Source: Pohlia nutans (taxonomy: Eukaryota > Streptophyta > Bryopsida > Bryales > Mniaceae). Taken from it: a stretch of 64,000 bases of DNA. Positions within the stretch are counted from its first letter, which is position 1. Every line of letters starts with the position of its first letter. The position numbers and the translations under genes are program-made. The notes below the pieces were generated by a model. That model was not told the origin of the DNA, ran no database searches, and worked only from the letters and a program-made list of their open reading frames with translations. This document shows positions 58,006-64,000 of the stretch, in pieces. The stretch spans positions 23,392,113-23,456,112 of the forward strand of contig CM040092.1 of assembly GCA_022496805.1 (NCBI GenBank), written 5' to 3'.

Positions 58006-59826
58006 TTATCGCGTACCTTTATGAGGGACGATTATCACTGGACAGAGACAATGCCGTGTGCAATATTCACTCACACTTCCAAGTAGCACACTGCACCCAA
58101 TACCACCGAGTCAATTATAAAAAATTAAAGCACATGGTGAGGGACGAAGCATGAGCTGAAGGCAACTAACTCTCTCTGAAATATAGAGAAAAAGAGCATG
58201 ACGAATTAGCAGTCTCCGTCATGCATGGCGTGTTCGAGTAGCCAAGCTCTTCTAAATCACTTACAAGGCAAGCAACAAAGTTGCAAACTAGGCTCATCAA
58301 AGTGACTTGGAATCAAGAGATTGCTACCTTTTTACAACACCACGGCCACGGGATCCCATAACTACAGCTGCAGGGTCAAGACGGGCGCTTTCGTGGCAGA
58401 GGACTTTGCCAGGATCACCCTCCATGATCCGCCTCTCCGTTTTCACCTGAACCATACAGTTTTTGAAGCTCAGAACCAACCCAATATGTTCAACACCAAC
58501 ATGTAAGCCATTCAAAGACGAACGCAACATAATACAAATACGTCTGAAGAGGACAGGCGTAGTATAGACGATCCACCATGCAGACCGGGCGTTCTATAGA
58601 GTATGGAACGCAACAAAGTCCTATTCAAAGTTACTTGGCGAAAAATTAGGGTTTTTCTCTGTTCTTTGACACAAGAAATGGTGGTATTGAAACTGGAAAA
58701 ACGGCCCTAAGCACACACAAGTAGTGGAAATGAATTGGTAGCCTACGCTATATCCACTCGACCTGAACAACAAAGCACAAATATCTCCTGTTGAAAAGAG
58801 GGGAAGGAAAATCTTACCATGGCAACCTCATAAGCTTCCTTGGCGAGCTTGTCGAACAATACTTCTGTGGCTTGCAAGACAGCCGACGATTCCTCTGTCC
58901 TCCCTTGCATGTCTGCAACACAGCACAATGCATCAGAAACTACACCATAGTCTGCATCAACAAAGTTAACGTTGTCTTGTGCATTCTATTGTATATCTAC
59001 TCTCAAGTTACCTGTCATAACCTGTCACTCATCTGAATAATTAAGTACCTGTCACTAAGGAAACCACACCTAATTGCGACACCTACCTAAATGCGACACT
59101 CCAAATCTTCAACAATGAATACAGACTGAGGCAAAATCCAAGAACCGGGAACACCCAATGCCCGGTGCATAGAAACCATGCTCGGCTTTTAAACTGTCGC
59201 AACTAGGTGTGATTATCATATCAAAAATCTCGAAATAAATCACTTGCTGTTCATAATTTCTCCCTGATCCTCCAACATACGAGTTACATCAAAATTCACG
59301 AAATAATCCACTGCCAGCCAATTCTGTCCATGACTTCACTCGATTCCTCCATCTACATACGAGTTATGAGCCAGCACAATGATTGTGATGCAGACTATGT
59401 CTCTGGACTATACCCAGGAACATGACTGTTCTAGTCTATCGTACATCGCCTAGTCTGTAGTACATCGATCGGTCTGCAACCCATCATCGATTCTATTGTT
59501 GTTGCTGTTATAGCTAACCACACGAACGAAGAAAAAAATCACACTATGCCCTGCACACACTTGGAACCCTAAAAAGAAAAGTATTTTACCGAGGAGGACG
59601 ACTTACAGTTGGTGGGTAAGACATGCACGAGGTGAAGCGTGTCGGCCATGCGCACCAGATTGTTGACGGCCCATTCGAAAGCGCGCCGGCTGTCTTGGCC
59701 GTGATCCACCGCCACGATAATGTTGCGCCCGTGACGACACGCCTGGTACCGCTCGTGCGGCAGCTTCGGGCATGTCGTCGTCGTCGTCGACATCTCTGCA
59801 TCTTCTGGGATGGGCGCCATATCCAT
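58006..59826 (-). CDS. Universal stress protein, plant RD2-like (UspA family)
   Basis: Four exons on the minus strand: 59826-59607, 58912-58818, 58446-58328, 58090-58006. GT-AG junctions in phase; 519 nt = 172 residues plus stop. The ATG at 59826 is chosen; the frame opens three codons earlier at a TTG. Residues 34-71 (RNIIVAVDHGQDSRRAFEWA, ADTLHLVHVL) are the first strand and helix of the Usp fold. Residues 136-150 show the ATP-binding pattern G-2x-G-9x-G-S (GSRG RGVVKSVLL GS), followed by SVSEYC and PVIIVP. The family binds nucleotide in the cytosol and responds to stress; exact role unknown. The promoter carries ACGT-core motifs, suggesting ABA or stress control. Intron 1 contains a small TIR element. 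Confidence 0.93.
59065..59211. mobile_element. 147-bp inverted-ended insert in Usp intron 1
   Basis: CACACCTAATTGCGACA (59065-59081) faces TGTCGCAACTAGGTGTG (59195-59211), one mismatch. No clear target duplication. Confidence 0.45.
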
Positions 59827-60101
59827 CCGTCCCAAGCTCTAAGTCTTCTCACACACAAAAACTCACTTCCACTGCATGAATTCCAAACCGATTGCGCTGA
59901 GAATTCCTACCCTGACAGAACGTAATTAGCTGCATGCATGCTGCAGCATTCAAAAACTCCCAGACTACAAGAGCATCAAAAGCGGCAAGCGTACCGTGGA
60001 CGATATATCAAGCTCAAGGGTGGCACCGACGCAGCAATTGAGTGTTGTACACGACCAATCCAAACACTGAAACAAGAAGCCTGGAGGAGAATGTTGAGGA
60101 G

Positions 60102-60403
60102 TTTATATAATAAGCGAGAGGGCAGCTTTGTGTGAAACTGCGGGCGCAAATTCTCAAGAGCGTAACGCCAACTGCGTGATGTGTCCATGACGACGAGGAG
60201 TAGACGACGACTCCACGTTGACGTAGTACGTTACTAGTAAGTTGTGCGATCTACGTTGACGCGGCTAGTGTACCGTACTGAAGTGGATCGACCGGGCGCG
60301 CGAAAACTGTGGTCCACGTCAGATTATTTCGCCCGTGTCGACTCAGCATTTGAAAGAAAAACCGAGCCACGTCACCCACAACCAACCAAAATCCAACACG
60401 TGT
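60102..60403 (-). promoter_or_regulatory. Usp promoter: TATA box and ACGT-core cluster
   Basis: Minus-strand TTATATAAA at 60102-60110, about 275 bp before the start codon. Upstream are CCACGTCA (about 60316), CCACGTCAC (about 60367) and the G-box/ABRE-like CACGTGTC (60397-60404), three ACGT cores within 90 bp. The function is inferred from known bZIP-binding motifs. Confidence 0.5.
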
Positions 60404-60409
60404 CACTTT

Positions 60410-61616
60410 CTAATACCAAAAAGTAGAGAAGACCCACCACCCTGGCTGAGTACTTACGTACTCCGTACGTCTGTATGCTGGTGGAACAAACCAAGATCCT
60501 CATCGTCAATTCCTGCCAATTGTCCATCCATTCAATAACTGGTTCGTTCACACGGCCAAATGGTACCATACGCATCTTTAACCCTTGTAAGTTGTATCTA
60601 GGAATAAAAATCGTTGTAGCGGATTTTAGAATATTGGACATGCCACGTAATTCTCTAGCTAAAGAATGATGGTGGAGAGTAGGAAGTCCATAGCAGTCGT
60701 GCCTCAAGAATCACATCTTTTGAATTTTCTATCTTACATGCAGTGAGAGCAAAAGGGTGAACCCTTCCAAGGGCTAAAGATCCTTATGATAAAGAATAAA
60801 CAAAGTGAGGTCATTCCTGTAATCGCCCTTCAAAACAATCCAATAGGGTAATTGTGCATGCATCCTTTTTGTATCTCTTCCTATCACCTCCCCTTCTTCA
60901 CCATTTCCTTATGCAACTTGACAATTCAATCTTTATGGATATAAAAGCTTCAACCTTGGCTTTTTCTTCTTGAAGTGACAAGTATCAAAACCAGAATTTG
61001 AAAACCAAATCCAAATTCTAATCTTGAAATGGCCTATAATCACTCGGGCCTCCCATTGTGGTCATGTCAAAGCCTTCAACAACCATTACCCTAAGAACCT
61101 AAAACCAACCACTACACTAAAATTGTGATTTAGTGTCCATTAGGAGATGTAGTGTCCCTCTAAAAAGAAATCGATGTATTGTTCCAGTAACAGATGGCAA
61201 CTTTTATAATAATCATAGGATGCCAACTCATGTCACTCTCATCACCTAGGAGGAACATGGTACTCAATCGATGGATGTGAGGATGATAAGTGGCAAATTC
61301 CTATATATTACAGAAACGTAATTTTTCCTCACCTTTGAATAAATTGTGGTAAAAGACATCAAATGGACACTAATTTGCAATTTTAGTGTGGGGATTCTAC
61401 ATGTGGATGGAATTTGGGATTCTAGGATGCAATTCATGATACTTCTCGTTCAGAAGAAAACACTACCTAAATGTCACAAGAAGGTATGACTATCTTTTTC
61501 ACTCTCAAGATTCATACAAATTACATCATCTTTGAAAAAATCAAAATCAAAATCAAATCAAATTTATTCATGAATCTTATTTTTCTACGAGACAAAAGTC
61601 ATGGGTGAATCTTCAA
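60410..61616. other. Intergenic stretch, nothing recognised
   Basis: No supported gene. ORFs at 60335-60707 overlap the promoter and look incidental. Confidence 0.4.
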
Positions 61617-62190
61617 TTAACCCTAACTGCCTTACCATGCAAAAAAAGGCTTGATGTACATAATCGGCGCCACTTTCATCTATGATGAAAGAATTTTTGC
61701 ATTGTGGTTATTTTTACATTATTTTTGCAGGTAGTTATCTTCACGTAAGTGAAATTTGATTAGGAAAAAAATGGAAATTGAATTTACTAGGTCCTTTCAT
61801 TTCATGTGAGCTTACATTTTTACTAAAAAAAACTAATTTAAGGTTTTGAGCTCCTTAATGCGCAATAAATCCATTATGAGATTGACATACAAATGAAAGT
61901 TGTAGGTGATGACTTTTCCATGACATCCATAAAATTATGGGAGAAGCTTTATCCTTTATCCCATAATAAGCCTCATGTTGAAAAAAATTCCTAAATTAAC
62001 TTCGCCATTGCAATCCAATATAATAAACCGTGAGCCAATAGGAGTAGCAGTGGTGTGGACCCTAAGCAAATTGGCTAGTTTGAGCAACATGAAGCTCACT
62101 GAAAAGGGGTTGAGGAAGTATATTACCGGACAAAGAAACTAATAAGGATGTCTTACACATGCTCTTTAAAGTTGAAGATCAAAAAGTTAA
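61617..62190. mobile_element. TTAA element, copy I
   Basis: Starts TTAACCCTAACTGCC. The far TTAA (62187) is also the first base of the next element. Internal block with TTGAATTTACTAGGTCCTT is shared with the next copy. Confidence 0.6.
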
Positions 62191-63499
62191 CCCCTAACTG
62201 CCTAATCATTCATTTTTGGACAATATACAAAATCATTGTACCATTTTTCATCCGCGGTGATGTTTTTCATCCATTAGTTTTTTAACCCCCAAAGGACTGG
62301 GGGGTTTTTTAGCTTACCTCTTGTTTTCTTGACTAGCTCTTATAACAAGCTCAATTCCTCATTGGTGTGGGTTAATTTTGACGATCGGCACCGTTGAAAT
62401 TAAAGAAAACTTACATAGCATTTTCATGAAAAAAATATCGACAAAATCACACAATTTTTGAGAAAAGGCCACCGTTGAGAAAATTGATGGAACTCGCTTA
62501 GGGTATTTTGTACATATGCTGAAATCGGATTGATCAAAAGTGCTCCAAAAATTCTGAAATTTCTACCATGTATAATGGTCATCATTTTGAACATGTGCAA
62601 AAAATTTCACATAATTTAGAGGTGTGAGATGGAAGATATGAGGGTCTCAAGTGACGTCCAAATAGCCTCCTTGCAACTCAAAAAAATCACCAAAAATTGC
62701 ACACTACATGAAATTTCGATCAAGAAGTACCCACGGATTCAGCTCTCAAAAAGAACCCTCTTTGTTGCTCACTTTACAATTCATGGCCCAACAACTCAAA
62801 TTTCCTCACTTTCTAATTCCGGAAGCCGTGTGGTGGCCTCGTGGTCCTTTAGGGGTTAACATGATTTTCTCATGTTGTTACCTTCACATAAGTGAAAAGA
62901 ATCAAAATTGAATTTACTAGGTCCTTCCATTTCATTTTGACGTAAAAGTAATTTAAGGATTTGACCTATAAAATGCTCACTAAATCCATTCTTTGAAGAT
63001 GACATACGAATGAAAGTTGTAGATGATGAATTTTCCATGACATCCATATAGTTGAACTAATTAATAGTATCAAAATATGTTTAAATTTCATTTCAAAAGA
63101 GATTATTGTTTTAATTATATGAAAAATACAAGAACACTCATTATCTTATGAATTTAGGAACAATTGGCCAAATGTGCAGAATGTACAACATTGAATCATC
63201 TTTTGTATAATGTTCAATATTTCAAACTATAAAATTATCTTTTGATTGCTTACAAAGAGATCTCAAAACACTTCTATTGAACTATAATAAATTTCAAATA
63301 AATAAATTCACCACTGTTGAAGCATTATGATTTCAACCAATCATAATGAATTACAAGATGAGTGAATTAAAATTTTAGTGAATTTTCAAAGTATTTTTTG
63401 TGTAAATTCATTTTGAAAAACATCCAGGCGTTTTATTTCAAATTCAACGTGTGCTAATAAGGATGTCTTACATGTGCTCTTTAGGCACTTCGAGGTTAA
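62187..63499. mobile_element. TTAA element, copy J, interrupted
   Basis: Starts TTAACCCCTAACTGCC and ends at the TTAA of 63496-63499, with the nested element 62282-62859 inside. Same family as 61617, but the ends are decayed. Confidence 0.55.
62282..62859. mobile_element. TTAA MITE nested in copy J
   Basis: 578 bp, ends TTAACCCCCAAAGGAC and GTCCTTTAGGGGTTAA, complementary except one base. A plus-strand ORF (62629-62859) inside is incidental. Confidence 0.78.
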
Positions 63500-64000
63500 C
63501 TCCTAAACGTTCTCACCACTCTCCAAATTCTTTGCATCATAAAATGCAACGCACATGGATATTCTGAACTTGATGTATGAATAAGAGTTGTACATAATCA
63601 ATTTTAGGTTCTATCCATACGATTAGATCTGCGATTGCTATCACCAATATTTTGTATAAAATTTGAAACTTGAAATTGAAAATTCTTTGTAATTAGATTA
63701 CAAATAAGATATTAGCAATTTGTACATGAAATTTGTTATAATTGGTTGAAATGTAATAGTCAAAGTGTAGTGATTTTTAGAGATTTTTTGGTTGCTTAAT
63801 ATTATGAGTTGACTAAGCACTTTTACACTGAAATCTTCAAAATTTTAGGTGAATCACTACAACAACATGAAATGAGACATAGAAATTTCACAAATCGTAC
63901 CCTTTCTAATCGGATCACACATGCATGAAGCTAACTTTCCATAAAATATATACTAAAAAACTCACTGCAAAAAGTCAATATATCCAGAACAATCCAGGGC
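63496..64000. mobile_element. TTAA MITE, copy C subfamily, cut by the window end
   Basis: Starts TTAACTCCTAAACGTTCTCA and closely follows the internal sequence of 3544-4121 to the last base of the window. Confidence 0.72.

Noticed and set aside
58743..58928. Separate small ORFs at 58324, 58743 and 59586 on the minus strand
   Set aside because: They are exons or out-of-frame shadows of the four-exon universal stress protein gene, whose phases sum to a complete 172-residue protein.

Overview
The window looks like nuclear DNA of a land plant, probably an early-diverging lineage such as a bryophyte, although this is inference. Supporting it are a plastid elongation factor G gene with spliceosomal introns, a type I MADS-box gene, an F-box/kelch gene, a plant RD2-type universal stress protein gene, teloboxes and TATA boxes. 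Genes are GC-richer islands (about 0-1.4, 38-43, 49.7-50.8, 54-57 and 58-60.5 kb) in AT-rich, transposon-dominated DNA. I saw no bacterial operon structure, CRISPR array, rRNA or tRNA.

Layout. 0-1.4 kb: type I MADS gene. 1.6-8.6 kb: a run of miniature transposons, mostly with TTAA at both ends, followed by copia-like retrotransposon debris. 8.9-12.7 kb and 26.7-30.5 kb: two arms of a 3,797-bp inverted repeat, about 99.9% identical, each carrying the same unrecognised 123-codon gene with its own TATA box. Between the arms lie a 5.06-kb terminal-inverted-repeat (TIR) element with palindrome arrays and truncated host gene pieces (13.3-18.4 kb), a TTAA element, an 813-bp MITE, a copia LTR and an inverted pair of JmjC-like pseudogene fragments. 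34.0-36.8 kb: an older, diverged inverted copy of the left-arm flank. It lacks three of the insertions, so it supplies their empty sites.

38-43.3 kb: plastid EF-G. I reconstructed 8 exons whose phases close to a 787-residue protein. 43.3-49.6 kb: no confident gene, only repeats. 49.7-50.8 kb: F-box/kelch gene whose 3' end runs into a nest of MITEs inside MITEs, including a 360-bp near-perfect hairpin. 55.2-56.4 kb: a three-exon gene with a PD-(D/E)XK/Uma2-like nuclease fold. 58.0-59.8 kb, minus strand: universal stress protein gene in 4 exons (172 residues) behind a promoter with three ACGT-core motifs. 61.6-64 kb: more TTAA elements, chained end to end and nested.

The genes do not form a pathway; they are unlinked housekeeping or regulatory genes. 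The most interesting part is the mobile and duplicated DNA: the 5-kb gene-fragment-carrying element, the recently homogenised inverted repeat, the TTAA family and the JmjC fragment beside a TIR. All splice models, homologies and target-site duplications were read by eye, without alignment software or database search.
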